A stretch of DNA of 64,000 nucleotides from the NCBI GenBank assembly GCA_030835825.1, contig JAURRA010000007.1, positions 1 through 64,000 of the forward strand, given 5' to 3'. The notes beneath the pieces were generated by a model that did not search any database, was not told the DNA's origin, and saw only the letters and a list, made by a program, of their open reading frames with translations. This DNA is from Flavobacteriaceae bacterium. Its GTDB lineage: Bacteria > Bacteroidota > Bacteroidia > Flavobacteriales > Flavobacteriaceae. Position 1 is the stretch's first letter. Every line of letters starts with the position of its first letter. This document shows positions 25,253-33,585 of the stretch, in pieces. The position numbers and the translations under genes were made by a program.

Positions 25253-26338
25253 ATGGAAAACAATCAAAATCTAAAAAGCTGGCTAAACGACTACAATCTG
25301 AAACATCCTATGGTGATTGCTGGGCCATGTAGTGCAGAAACAGAGACGCAAATGCTCGACGCTGCGTTTCAATTAAAAGACAGCGACACATCTGTGTTTA
25401 GAGCTGGTATTTGGAAGCCTAGAACCCGACCTGGCAATTTCGAAGGGGTGGGTGCCATTGGACTAAAATGGCTTCAAACGGTCAAGGCTGAAACTGGGCT
25501 GCAAACTGCAACGGAAGTAGCTAATGCCAATCACGTTGAACTGGCTCTGGAGCATGATGTCGATGTCCTTTGGATCGGCGCTAGAACTACTGTCAATCCT
25601 TTTATGGTGCAAGAACTTGCCAATGCTTTGGCTGGTGTAGACAAACCGATTTTAGTCAAAAATCCAGTCAATCCCGATTTAGCGCTTTGGCTTGGTGCTG
25701 TTGAACGCCTGCATAAATCAAATATCCAAAAATTGGGCGTCATCCACAGAGGTTTTTCGAGCTATGAAAAATCTAAATACCGCAATAAACCCGAATGGCA
25801 AATCCCGATTGAATTACAAAATCAATTTCCCGATCTTCCTTTATTTGTAGACCCTTCTCATATCGGCGGTAAAAGAGATTTGATTTTAGAACTTTGTCAA
25901 AAGGCTTTAGACTTGAACTTTGATGGCATGATGATTGAAACACACCCAACGCCTGAAAAAGCATGGAGTGATGCCGAACAGCAAGTTACCCCCGAGCGAC
26001 TAAAGGAGATTTTGAAGAGCTTAGTGGTCAGAGATCCAATGCTTGAGGGTGCCGAGTATGTCAACAAATTGGAGAAATTGCGAACTAAAATTGACAGCTT
26101 TGATGATCGTCTATTGCAGGTGTTGGGCCAACGAATGACGGTGGTTGAACAAATTGGTCAATTGAAAAAAAGTCAAAATGTGGCTGTTTTGCAGAACGCC
26201 CGTTGGCATGAAATTTTAAAAAAAATGGTAGATATGGGAGAAAAAGAGCATTTGAGTGCGGAATTTGTTACTAAAATTTTCCAAGCCATTCATCAAGAGT
26301 CTATCAATCATCAAGAGCAAATTATGAATCAACAATAG
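25253..26338 (+). CDS. Bifunctional DAHP synthase (type Iβ)/chorismate mutase (AroQ type)
   Basis: The 361 residues join two enzymes. Residues 15 to about 255 are a 3-deoxy-7-phosphoheptulonate synthase with VIAGPCSAETETQMLDA, FRAGIWKPRTRPGNF, EVANANHVELALEHDVDVLW-like barrel strands, PSHIGGKRDL and MIETHPTPEKAWSD. Residues from about 275 on are an all-helical chorismate mutase (LRTKIDSFDDRLLQVLGQRM, then QLKKSQNV). The fusion lets the mutase domain confer feedback control on the first shikimate step, as known in Bacteroidota. It starts directly after the aminotransferase stop. The usual intervening tyrA is missing. Confidence 0.93.
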   Translation: MENNQNLKSWLNDYNLKHPMVIAGPCSAETETQMLDAAFQLKDSDTSVFRAGIWKPRTRPGNFEGVGAIGLKWLQTVKAETGLQTATEVANANHVELALEHDVDVLWIGARTTVNPFMVQELANALAGVDKPILVKNPVNPDLALWLGAVERLHKSNIQKLGVIHRGFSSYEKSKYRNKPEWQIPIELQNQFPDLPLFVDPSHIGGKRDLILELCQKALDLNFDGMMIETHPTPEKAWSDAEQQVTPERLKEILKSLVVRDPMLEGAEYVNKLEKLRTKIDSFDDRLLQVLGQRMTVVEQIGQLKKSQNVAVLQNARWHEILKKMVDMGEKEHLSAEFVTKIFQAIHQESINHQEQIMNQQ

Positions 26339-26353
26339 ACCAAAAATGCGCAC

Positions 26354-26361
26354 TATCTTTG
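26354..26361 (+). promoter_or_regulatory. Candidate internal promoter -7 element before rsgA
   Basis: TATCTTTG matches TAnnTTTG and ends only seven bases before the rsgA ATG, so a transcript from here would be almost leaderless. No TTG lies at a fitting -33 position. Confidence 0.35.
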
Positions 26362-26368
26362 TAAATCA

Positions 26369-27316
26369 ATGACAGGAACAGTATACAAATCTACGGGAAG
26401 TTGGTATGTGGTGAAATCGCCTTCTGGTGCGTTTTTTAAATGCAGAGCTAAAGGCCGACTTCGTTTAGCTAATTTTAAGAGTACAAACCCCATTGCTGTG
26501 GGCGATCTGGTAGATTTTGAACTGGAAATGACAAGCGATCAAGCCACGGGAGTAATCGAGAACATTCATGAGAGACACAATTATATTGTCCGAAAATCGG
26601 TCAATTTATCAAAACAGACACATATTATTGCCAGTAATATCCACCAAGTACTTTTGATTGTGACCATCAATAACCCCGTAACCATGACAAGTTTTATTGA
26701 CCGGTTTTTAGTTACGGCAGAAGCTTATCACATTAAGGCAGTTTTGCTGTTTAATAAAATTGACACCTATGATGATACTGCAAGAGAAACTGCCACACTC
26801 CTGCAAGCATGTTACAGTAAAATTGGATATACTTGTCTGGAAATATCGGCTCAAAATCAAATCAATACGGAAAGTGTAAAAGCGCTGATGAAAGGTAAAG
26901 TAAATATGATTTCAGGTCATTCGGGTGTGGGCAAGTCTACCCTCGTCAATGCCCTCGATCCTGATCTGAATTTGAGGACAGCTTCTATTTCGGATCAACA
27001 CCAACAAGGACAACACACGACGACTTTCGCCGAAATGTTTGATTTAGAATTTGATGCACAAATTATAGACACCCCAGGAATTCGAGGGTTTGGAATCGTT
27101 GATATGGAGCCCGAAGAAATAGGAGATTATTTCCCAGAGATGTTGGCTTTAAAAAATGAATGTAAATTTAACAATTGCTTGCATAAAGACGAACCACATT
27201 GTGCTGTGAAGAGCGCTATTGAAAACAGTCAAATTGCCGAGTCTCGATACCACAGTTATTTGCAAATGCTGGAAGGAGATCAGGGTAATTACAGAAATGA
27301 TATTTATCCCGATTAA
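26369..27316 (+). CDS. rsgA: Ribosome small subunit-dependent GTPase A
   Basis: A circularly permuted GTPase that helps late 30S subunit maturation. In 315 residues the G motifs appear in the order G4 (LLFNKIDTYDD), G1 (GHSGVGKST) and G3 (DTPGIRGFG), preceded by an OB-fold. The C-terminal zinc-binding motif CKFNNCLHKDEPHC follows. It lies 30 bases after the DAHP synthase gene in the same direction and 13 bases before dtd, so it is probably part of the long aromatic operon while possibly having a promoter of its own. Confidence 0.96.
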   Translation: MTGTVYKSTGSWYVVKSPSGAFFKCRAKGRLRLANFKSTNPIAVGDLVDFELEMTSDQATGVIENIHERHNYIVRKSVNLSKQTHIIASNIHQVLLIVTINNPVTMTSFIDRFLVTAEAYHIKAVLLFNKIDTYDDTARETATLLQACYSKIGYTCLEISAQNQINTESVKALMKGKVNMISGHSGVGKSTLVNALDPDLNLRTASISDQHQQGQHTTTFAEMFDLEFDAQIIDTPGIRGFGIVDMEPEEIGDYFPEMLALKNECKFNNCLHKDEPHCAVKSAIENSQIAESRYHSYLQMLEGDQGNYRNDIYPD

Positions 27317-27329
27317 TGGTGGTCATTTC

Positions 27330-27794
27330 ATGAAGGCAGTAGTTCAAAGGGTATCCCAAGCAGAAGTGACAGTAAATGGACAAGTCAAAGGTTCTATTGG
27401 CATTGGTCTTTTGGTATTGCTGGGGATAGCTCAAGAAGACAACAGGTCCGATGCCGATTGGTTGGTGAGTAAGATACTCCAATGTCGCATATTTGCCGAC
27501 CAGTCAAAAAAAATGAATTTGTCAGTTTTGGCCGTTAACGGTGAGGTATTGTTAATTAGTCAATTTACCCTTTTAGCCAATGTGCTTCAAGGGAATAGAC
27601 CCAGCTATAAGGATGCTGCTTCGCCAGAAAAGGCTTTAGAGCTATATCATTATTGCATGGATCGAATAAAAGCAGAACTGACCACCAATCTTCAAACCGG
27701 TGAATTTGGAGCTATGATGGAGGTTTCTCTAAAGAATGATGGTCCAGTAACTATCGTTTTTGACTCGAAAAGTAAACACAAAACACATGAATAA
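27330..27794 (+). CDS. dtd: D-aminoacyl-tRNA deacylase
   Basis: Hydrolyses D-amino acids wrongly attached to tRNA. I start at the ATG at 27330, giving 154 residues and the family opening MKAVVQRVSQAEVTVNG; codons further upstream lie inside rsgA in another frame. The signature SQFTLLANV and the C-terminal MMEVSLKNDGPVTIV (the NxGP-like active-site loop) are present. It overlaps the mazG-like gene by eight bases, which indicates translational coupling within the operon. Confidence 0.94.
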   Translation: MKAVVQRVSQAEVTVNGQVKGSIGIGLLVLLGIAQEDNRSDADWLVSKILQCRIFADQSKKMNLSVLAVNGEVLLISQFTLLANVLQGNRPSYKDAASPEKALELYHYCMDRIKAELTTNLQTGEFGAMMEVSLKNDGPVTIVFDSKSKHKTHE

Positions 27795-28116
27795 TTTGAA
27801 TGAAGCTCAAAGCACAGTCGATCAATGGATCAAGGAACACGGCGTGAGATATTTTGACCCATTGACCAATATGGCTCAGCTGACAGAAGAAGTCGGTGAG
27901 GTAGCCAGAATTATTGCGAGACGATATGGTGAGCAAAGTGAAAAACCAAATGACAAATTGAAAGATTTGGGCGAAGAGTTGGCCGATGTTGTTTTTGTTG
28001 TTTTATGCCTAGCTAATCAAACTGGAATTGATCTTCAAGAGGCTTTTGATAAAAAATTGGAACTCAAGTCTAAAAGAGATCACAATCGTCATCATGACAA
28101 TGAAAAACTGAGATAA
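27787..28116 (+). CDS. MazG-like nucleotide pyrophosphohydrolase
   Basis: A 109-residue MazG-fold protein that probably hydrolyses non-canonical or excess nucleoside triphosphates. The metal-binding acidic motif appears as EEVGEVARIIARR and EELADVVFVVLCLA. The start at 27787 follows the family opening with NNLNEAQSTVDQWI; a longer frame from 27760 would lie inside dtd. The C-terminus is rich in Lys, Arg and His. It lies 16 bases before aroA and overlaps dtd. Confidence 0.88.
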   Translation: MNNLNEAQSTVDQWIKEHGVRYFDPLTNMAQLTEEVGEVARIIARRYGEQSEKPNDKLKDLGEELADVVFVVLCLANQTGIDLQEAFDKKLELKSKRDHNRHHDNEKLR

Positions 28117-28132
28117 CTACTGATTTAATGTT

Positions 28133-29368
28133 ATGAATATTCGACTGTGCAATTTTAATATTAAGTCTACCCAACAGCCTGTCTTGGTTCCGGGGTCAAA
28201 GAGCGAGTCGAATAGACTTCTGATCTTGAAGGCTTGGTACCCATCAATTAAAATCTACAACTTATCAACGGCCGTTGATACAGTTAAATTGGTAAGGGCC
28301 CTCGAAAGCTTCCCCAATGATATTGTTGATGTACACCATGCTGGCACGGCCATGCGTTTTTTAACGGCTTTCTTTGCAGCTCGGGAAAACTGTAAGGTGA
28401 CTTTGACTGGTTCGGCAAGGATGCAAGAGCGTCCAATTGGGGTTCTTGTTAGCGCGTTGAGAGAACTGGGAGCCGAAATAGATTACGCCAAAGAGCAAGG
28501 CTTTCCGCCACTTAGAATCAGGGGCAAAAAATTATCCGGAGGAACTCTTACGCTTGACCCTTCCGTCAGTAGTCAGTATGTTTCTGCCTTAATCCTCATC
28601 GCTCCACAACTTGACAATGGCTTAGAATTGCGATTCAAAAAGAAACCAACATCGATGCCTTATATTGAAATGACTGCGCAGTTGCTCAAAGATATGGGTG
28701 TAGCGTGTCATGTCGATCAATTGGGGGTTACCATTTCACCGTTTCATGGAGATTTAAAAGCGAAGGAGTTTGAAGTTTGCTCTGATTGGTCTTCGGCATC
28801 CTATTATTTTAGTGCTGCAGCTTTGAGTCCGGTAGGCACAAAAATTGTTTTGACAAATTTTGTGTCTAATAATCTTCAAGGAGACGCAGGCGTTATGCAG
28901 ATATATCAATTGTTTGGTGTTTCAGCAACCCAATCGAAAGGAGAATTGACAATAGAAAAGATCAGTGATATTTTGCCTAGTCAGGTTGAATTGGACTTGA
29001 ATGAAACGCCAGATTTGGCACAAACTATCGCAATTAGCTGCCTTGGATTGAAAATTCCATGCAAGCTGACAGGCTTACATACATTGAAAATTAAAGAAAC
29101 AGATCGGTTACTCGCCTTGAAAACAGAAATGGAGAAATGTGGAGCAATTGTAAAAATTTCTGATAACACCTTGATCCTGAAATCCATGGGAGATTGTCCT
29201 GAGGATGTTGTTATTGATACTTATAATGACCACAGAATGGCCATGTCGTTTGCGCCACTGAGTATCCTTAATTCTATTGTAATTAAAGACGCCAAAGTGG
29301 TGGAGAAATCTTATCCCGATTTTTGGGAAGACTTTAAAAAAATTGGCTTAAACTGGGAAGTTTTTTAA
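28133..29368 (+). CDS. aroA: 3-Phosphoshikimate 1-carboxyvinyltransferase (EPSP synthase)
   Basis: The sixth shikimate-pathway enzyme, joining shikimate 3-phosphate and phosphoenolpyruvate. The 411 residues contain VPGSKSESNRLLILKA, the HAGTAMRFLTAFFA loop, QERPIGVL, KETDRLLALK and the C-terminal DTYNDHRMAMSFAP. In many bacteria the PEP-site loop reads NAGTAMRPL; here it is HAGTAMRFL, with Phe in place of Pro as in other Bacteroidota. It is the last gene of the aromatic operon opened by pheA, 16 bases after the MazG-like gene. Confidence 0.95.
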   Translation: MNIRLCNFNIKSTQQPVLVPGSKSESNRLLILKAWYPSIKIYNLSTAVDTVKLVRALESFPNDIVDVHHAGTAMRFLTAFFAARENCKVTLTGSARMQERPIGVLVSALRELGAEIDYAKEQGFPPLRIRGKKLSGGTLTLDPSVSSQYVSALILIAPQLDNGLELRFKKKPTSMPYIEMTAQLLKDMGVACHVDQLGVTISPFHGDLKAKEFEVCSDWSSASYYFSAAALSPVGTKIVLTNFVSNNLQGDAGVMQIYQLFGVSATQSKGELTIEKISDILPSQVELDLNETPDLAQTIAISCLGLKIPCKLTGLHTLKIKETDRLLALKTEMEKCGAIVKISDNTLILKSMGDCPEDVVIDTYNDHRMAMSFAPLSILNSIVIKDAKVVEKSYPDFWEDFKKIGLNWEVF

Positions 29369-29384
29369 ATATATGTCTGTTTCC

Positions 29385-29416
29385 TTGACATGGCCCCTAG
29401 TCAAATTGTATATTTG
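29385..29416 (+). promoter_or_regulatory. queA promoter
   Basis: TTG (29385-29387) and TATATTTG (29409-29416) are separated by 21 bases, a full match to the Bacteroidota -33/-7 promoter pattern. The -7 element ends 20 bases before the queA ATG. Confidence 0.65.
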
Positions 29417-29436
29417 CCGCTCTTTACAAGACATCT

Positions 29437-30486
29437 ATGAAATTATCACACTTTGATTTTGACCTCCCCGAAAACTTATTAGCCGAATATCCTGCAGAAA
29501 ACCGAGACGAGTCTCGTTTAATGGTACTCAACAGAAAGGAGCAAACTATTGAACACAAACAGTTTAAGGATTTAATTGATTATTTCGATCAGGACGATGT
29601 CATGATTCTCAATAACACTAAGGTTTTTCCTGCCCGTCTTCACGGTAACAAAGAAAAAACAGGCGCTAAAATCGAGGTCTTTTTGTTAAGAGAACTTAAC
29701 CAAGAACAAAGATTGTGGGATGTTTTGGTTGATCCCGCGCGGAAAATTAGAATTGGCAACAAGCTGTATTTTGGCGAGGATGAATCTTTAGTAGCCGAAG
29801 TTATCGATAATACAACTTCTAGAGGTCGTACTTTGAGATTCTTGTACGATGATTATTACCATGAATTTAGAAAAAAATTAACTGAACTGGGAGAAACACC
29901 ATTGCCCAAATACATCAAGCGTGAGGTTAATAAAGAAGACGAGGAGCGATATCAAACCATTTATGCCAAACATGAGGGAGCGGTCGCCGCACCTACCGCT
30001 GGCTTACATTTCTCAAAACACTTATTGAAGCGACTTGAAATCAAAGGTGTTAATTTTGCTGAAATTACACTACATGTCGGTCTTGGGACCTTCAATCCAG
30101 TAGAAGTTGAAGATTTGTCTAAACACAAGATGGATAGTGAAGAAATCACTGTGGATGATCAAGCTGCTCAAATTGTGAATGCAGCGATAAGTAAAAAACG
30201 ACGAGTTTGTGCCGTGGGAACCACTGCAATGAGAGCGGTTGAGAGTTCAGTGTCATCGCAAGGTTTGCTCAATCCCTATGCTGGATGGACGAATAAGTTT
30301 ATATTTCCGCCCTACGACTTTAGCATCGCGAATTCGATGATTACGAATTTTCATATGCCAAAATCAACTTTGATTATGATGGCCTCGGCTTTTGCTGGTC
30401 ACGATTTTATAAAAAGAGCTTACAAGGAAGCCATTAAAGAGAAATACAAGTTCTACTCCTATGGTGATGCCATGTTAATCATTTAA
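29437..30486 (+). CDS. queA: S-adenosylmethionine:tRNA ribosyltransferase-isomerase
   Basis: Adds the ribosyl part of SAM to preQ1 in tRNA, forming epoxyqueuosine. The 349 residues contain the family blocks [46 protein letters not shown] and [15 protein letters not shown], ending with [18 protein letters not shown]. Length is normal. It has its own promoter after aroA and a GC-rich terminator before rlmN, so it looks monocistronic. Confidence 0.97.
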   Translation: MKLSHFDFDLPENLLAEYPAENRDESRLMVLNRKEQTIEHKQFKDLIDYFDQDDVMILNNTKVFPARLHGNKEKTGAKIEVFLLRELNQEQRLWDVLVDPARKIRIGNKLYFGEDESLVAEVIDNTTSRGRTLRFLYDDYYHEFRKKLTELGETPLPKYIKREVNKEDEERYQTIYAKHEGAVAAPTAGLHFSKHLLKRLEIKGVNFAEITLHVGLGTFNPVEVEDLSKHKMDSEEITVDDQAAQIVNAAISKKRRVCAVGTTAMRAVESSVSSQGLLNPYAGWTNKFIFPPYDFSIANSMITNFHMPKSTLIMMASAFAGHDFIKRAYKEAIKEKYKFYSYGDAMLII

Positions 30487-30492
30487 ATTAAG

Positions 30493-30515
30493 GCCTCGCA
30501 GCGCGGGGCTTTTTT
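30493..30515 (+). terminator. Terminator between queA and rlmN
   Basis: GCCTCGC (30493-30499) pairs with GCGGGGC (30503-30509) around a three-base loop and is followed by six T. It ends six bases before the rlmN ATG. Confidence 0.85.
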
Positions 30516-30520
30516 ATTCC

Positions 30521-31564
30521 ATGTCAATTAAAGAAAAGCAAGACATTCGGACTTTGACTCAGCAAGCGCTGAGAGATTTTTTTGTTGAGAAGGGTGAAAA
30601 ACCATTTCGCGGCGATCAAGTCTTTGAGTGGTTGTGGCAAAAAGGGGCACACCATTTTGACGACATGACCAATCTTTCTTTGGCCATGAGGCAATTGTTG
30701 GATACGCATTTCAGCATCAACCATATCGCGATAAGCCGGATGCAGCAAAGTAAAGATGGAACCATTAAAAACGCTGTTAGTTTGCACGACGACATGATTG
30801 TTGAATCGGTTCTTATACCTACTGCCAAAAGAACGACGGCCTGTGTCTCAAGTCAAGTTGGTTGCAGTTTGAATTGTGAGTTCTGCGCTACTGCCAAGCT
30901 CAAGCGCATGCGGAATTTAAATCCTGATGAAATTTTTGATCAAGTGGTGGCAATCGATCAACAGAGTCAAGAGTACTTTGGGCGAAAGCTGTCCAATATA
31001 GTTTTTATGGGGATGGGCGAGCCGTTGATGAACTATAACAATGTTATTGCGGCAATAGACAAAATTACAGCTGAAAAAGGACTCCAAATGTCCCCCAAGC
31101 GCATTACCTTGTCCACCTCTGGTATTCCTAAAATGATCAAAAAAATGGCAGACGATGGCGTTAAATTCAATTTAGCACTGTCCCTGCATTCGGCTATTCA
31201 GGAGGTTCGAGAAAAGATTATGCCCTTTTGTAGTAAATTTCCGTTAGTCGATCTTTTAGAATCGCTCCAATATTGGTATGAGAAAACGGGACGTATTACT
31301 ACTTTAGAATATTTAATTTGGAAAGGGATTAATGATGGCGAAGAAGATCGCAAAGCACTTGTCGATTTCGCCAAGAAGGTACCCTGTAAGGTCAATATCA
31401 TTACCTATAATTCTATCGACGAGGATCAATTTGTGCAAGCTGGACCATTAACGGTTAAGGCCTACGTTGATGTCCTAGAAAAAAATAGAATTCCAGTTAC
31501 TATACGTCGGTCGCGGGGAGACGATATCGATGCAGCTTGTGGTCAATTAGCCAATAAGTCTTAA
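30521..31564 (+). CDS. rlmN: 23S rRNA (adenine-2503-C2)/tRNA methyltransferase
   Basis: A radical SAM enzyme methylating A2503 of 23S rRNA and A37 of some tRNAs. In 347 residues the cluster-binding motif is CSLNCEFCATAKLKRMRN, followed by MGMGEPLMNY, and the second catalytic cysteine lies in DIDAACGQLA near the C-terminus. The ATG is six bases beyond the queA terminator T-run, which leaves little room for a separate promoter. Some transcription may therefore come through from queA or start within the terminator region. Confidence 0.95.
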   Translation: MSIKEKQDIRTLTQQALRDFFVEKGEKPFRGDQVFEWLWQKGAHHFDDMTNLSLAMRQLLDTHFSINHIAISRMQQSKDGTIKNAVSLHDDMIVESVLIPTAKRTTACVSSQVGCSLNCEFCATAKLKRMRNLNPDEIFDQVVAIDQQSQEYFGRKLSNIVFMGMGEPLMNYNNVIAAIDKITAEKGLQMSPKRITLSTSGIPKMIKKMADDGVKFNLALSLHSAIQEVREKIMPFCSKFPLVDLLESLQYWYEKTGRITTLEYLIWKGINDGEEDRKALVDFAKKVPCKVNIITYNSIDEDQFVQAGPLTVKAYVDVLEKNRIPVTIRRSRGDDIDAACGQLANKS

Positions 31565-31566
31565 TG

Positions 31567-31586
31567 CAAGCGCCTCGGCTTGTTTT
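31567..31586 (+). terminator. Weak terminator after rlmN
   Basis: CAAGC (31567-31571) and GCTTG (31578-31582) form a short stem followed by four T, directly before the -7 element of the next gene. Confidence 0.5.
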
Positions 31587-31588
31587 AT

Positions 31589-31596
31589 TACCTTTG
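31589..31596 (+). promoter_or_regulatory. Candidate -7 element for the polyprenyl synthase
   Basis: TACCTTTG matches TAnnTTTG and ends 23 bases before the TTG start of the polyprenyl synthase gene. Confidence 0.45.
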
Positions 31597-31619
31597 CAAA
31601 GCATAAACCAACTCTTGCC

Positions 31620-32597
31620 TTGAAAATCGTAGAACAAATTCAAAAGCCTATTGCTCAGGAAATGGCTCTTTTCGAAGAAAAGTTCCGCGATGCTATGTCC
31701 AGTAAAGTAGCCCTGCTCAATAGAATCAGTCATTATGTTGTCAACCGAAAAGGAAAGCAAATGCGACCTATGTTTGTGTTCCTAACGGCCAAAATCCTCG
31801 GTAATGGCAAAGTTGATGAGCGCACCTATCGCGGAGCGTCAGTCATCGAGCTGATTCATACGGCTACCTTAGTTCACGACGATGTGGTAGATGACAGCAA
31901 TCGTCGTAGAGGATTTTTCTCCGTCAATGCCTTGTGGAAAAATAAAATAGCCGTTTTAGTAGGTGATTATTTGCTGTCTAAAGGCTTGTTGTTATGCATT
32001 GACCATAATGATTTTGACCTGCTGAAGATTATTTCGGTAGCGGTTAGAGCAATGAGTGAGGGAGAATTGCTTCAAATCGAAAAGGCTAGGACCTTGGATA
32101 TCACCGAGGAAGTCTATTTTGAAATTATCAGACAGAAAACAGCTACATTGATAGCCGCTTGTTGTAGTCTTGGCGCGGCATCGGTGGATTCTAATTCTGA
32201 GGAAGTGGAACGCATGAGGCATTTTGGGGAGCTGATTGGATTGGCATTTCAAATCAAAGATGACTTGTTTGACTACACCGACGGTCCTATTGGTAAACCT
32301 GTTGGTATTGATATTAAAGAACGGAAAATGACTTTACCTTTCATTTATGTTTTGAATACCTGCCAAAAATCAGATCGTGATTGGATGATCAATTCCATCA
32401 AAAACCACAACCGCGACAAAAGCAGAGTCAAGGAAGTGATTGAATTTGTCCAAAAGCAAGGCGGGATGGAATACGCTAGTCAAAAAATGTATGCCTTAAA
32501 ATATCAGGCTTTGACTTTATTAAAAGATTATCCAAGTAGTGATTATAAGGCTGCTCTCGAGCAATTAGTCACCTTCGTTATTGAGCGAAAAAAATAG
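31620..32597 (+). CDS. Polyprenyl diphosphate synthase
   Basis: A long-chain trans-prenyltransferase that probably makes the side chain of menaquinone. The 325 residues have the first aspartate-rich motif in LVHDDVVDDSNRRRG (Asp87, 88, 91, 92) and the second in FQIKDDLFDY, with the KGKQMRPMFVFL IPP-binding segment. The start is a TTG at 31620: the following KIVEQIQKPIAQEMALFEEK aligns with the conserved N-terminus of the family, and the next ATG would cut it. The chain length cannot be read with confidence. The stop abuts the convergent thioredoxin/TPR pseudogene. Confidence 0.92.
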   Translation: MKIVEQIQKPIAQEMALFEEKFRDAMSSKVALLNRISHYVVNRKGKQMRPMFVFLTAKILGNGKVDERTYRGASVIELIHTATLVHDDVVDDSNRRRGFFSVNALWKNKIAVLVGDYLLSKGLLLCIDHNDFDLLKIISVAVRAMSEGELLQIEKARTLDITEEVYFEIIRQKTATLIAACCSLGAASVDSNSEEVERMRHFGELIGLAFQIKDDLFDYTDGPIGKPVGIDIKERKMTLPFIYVLNTCQKSDRDWMINSIKNHNRDKSRVKEVIEFVQKQGGMEYASQKMYALKYQALTLLKDYPSSDYKAALEQLVTFVIERKK

Positions 32598-32598
32598 G

Positions 32599-33475
32599 CT
32601 ATTGTTTCGCCTCGAGGCGCTCCAAGGCTTTTTTGGCCTCGTTGTTCTCTGGCTCCAAACGCAGTATTTTTTGATAGGATTTTTTCGCAGCATTCAGTTG
32701 ACCAGCTTTTTCTTCGGCCTGGGCTAGTATGCTGATGGCGCTTACTTCTTCTGGAAAAAAAGAGGTGTTAAAGGAAAATACCATGACGGCTTCATCCAAC
32801 ATATTGGCACTCAAATACACATTGCCCAAGGTATTCAATTCAGTCATGTTGTCCACCCAAGGCATGATTTTTAGATAATGGGCATAGAGGTTTGTTTTGA
32901 TGTTGTCAGTCCTACGTTCCTCAATTTGTGACATGATGTAGTTGGCAGCACGATAATTGGGTACTGATGGGTAGCCGTAGGCAATCTGAGCCACATCAGT
33001 AAGTAAATCGTTTTTTGGAGTTTCAACGATACGACCAATTTCAAGTCCATTTTTTGTGAATTGAAATACGGGTACACGATGAATTTTTACCTTTTTCTTC
33101 GCCATTGGGGCCTTGCTTGTAATGTTCAGAACGTCCGTCAAGAGCGATAAGATGTAATTTTGAGCGGTCTAGTGATAGCTTATCCCAGAGTCTAATCAAT
33201 TGGGGAACCCAATATTGACTGTCACTACACCAAGTTCCAAAATAAATATTGACCTCCAAATCGTTTAACTTTTGATGCAAATCGTCATAGCTGCTATTGG
33301 GTAATACAAATTTCTTAGTATTTTCATCGAACCATTGGTTGTAGGGAGGTTGAGCTTCTATCTGTCCAATGCTAATGGGGCCCAGTAAATGAACTTCCCC
33401 ATATTCTTGATAGGACTGGGCATTGGCCAAAGTGAACGCAAAAATAGCAGCTAAAAGCAGGTTAAATTTGAACAT
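32599..33475 (-). pseudogene. Thioredoxin-like/TPR secreted protein, interrupted by a frameshift
   Basis: Two overlapping frames on the minus strand make one family member. The first opens with a signal peptide (MFKFNLLLAAIFAFTLANAQ) and a thioredoxin fold with VNIYFGTWCSDSQYWVPQ, in which the second active-site cysteine is Ser. It runs off course after PNGEEKGK. The second frame resumes with IHRVPVFQFTKNGLEIGRIV, the expected next strand and cis-proline region, followed by a helical TPR-like C-terminus (NTLGNVYLSANMLDEAVMVF, then AKKSYQKILRLEP). One A too many in the AAAAA run near 33088 explains the break. It may be a true mutation or a sequencing error. An in-frame ATG at 33499 is an alternative start. 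Confidence 0.75.
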
Positions 33476-33585
33476 AACAGTTAAGATTTGGTATCTCAAA
33501 TTTACTAAAATCGACAGAACTGAAACAGTTGCAGATAGATTTTATCACTTCAGACAAATTGTACTATTTTTAGAGTCTTATTCAG

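Noticed and set aside
33080-33120. Programmed frameshifting in the thioredoxin/TPR gene.
   Set aside because: The change needed is +1, and the A-run is not a standard slippery heptamer in the zero frame, so a mutation or sequencing error is simpler.
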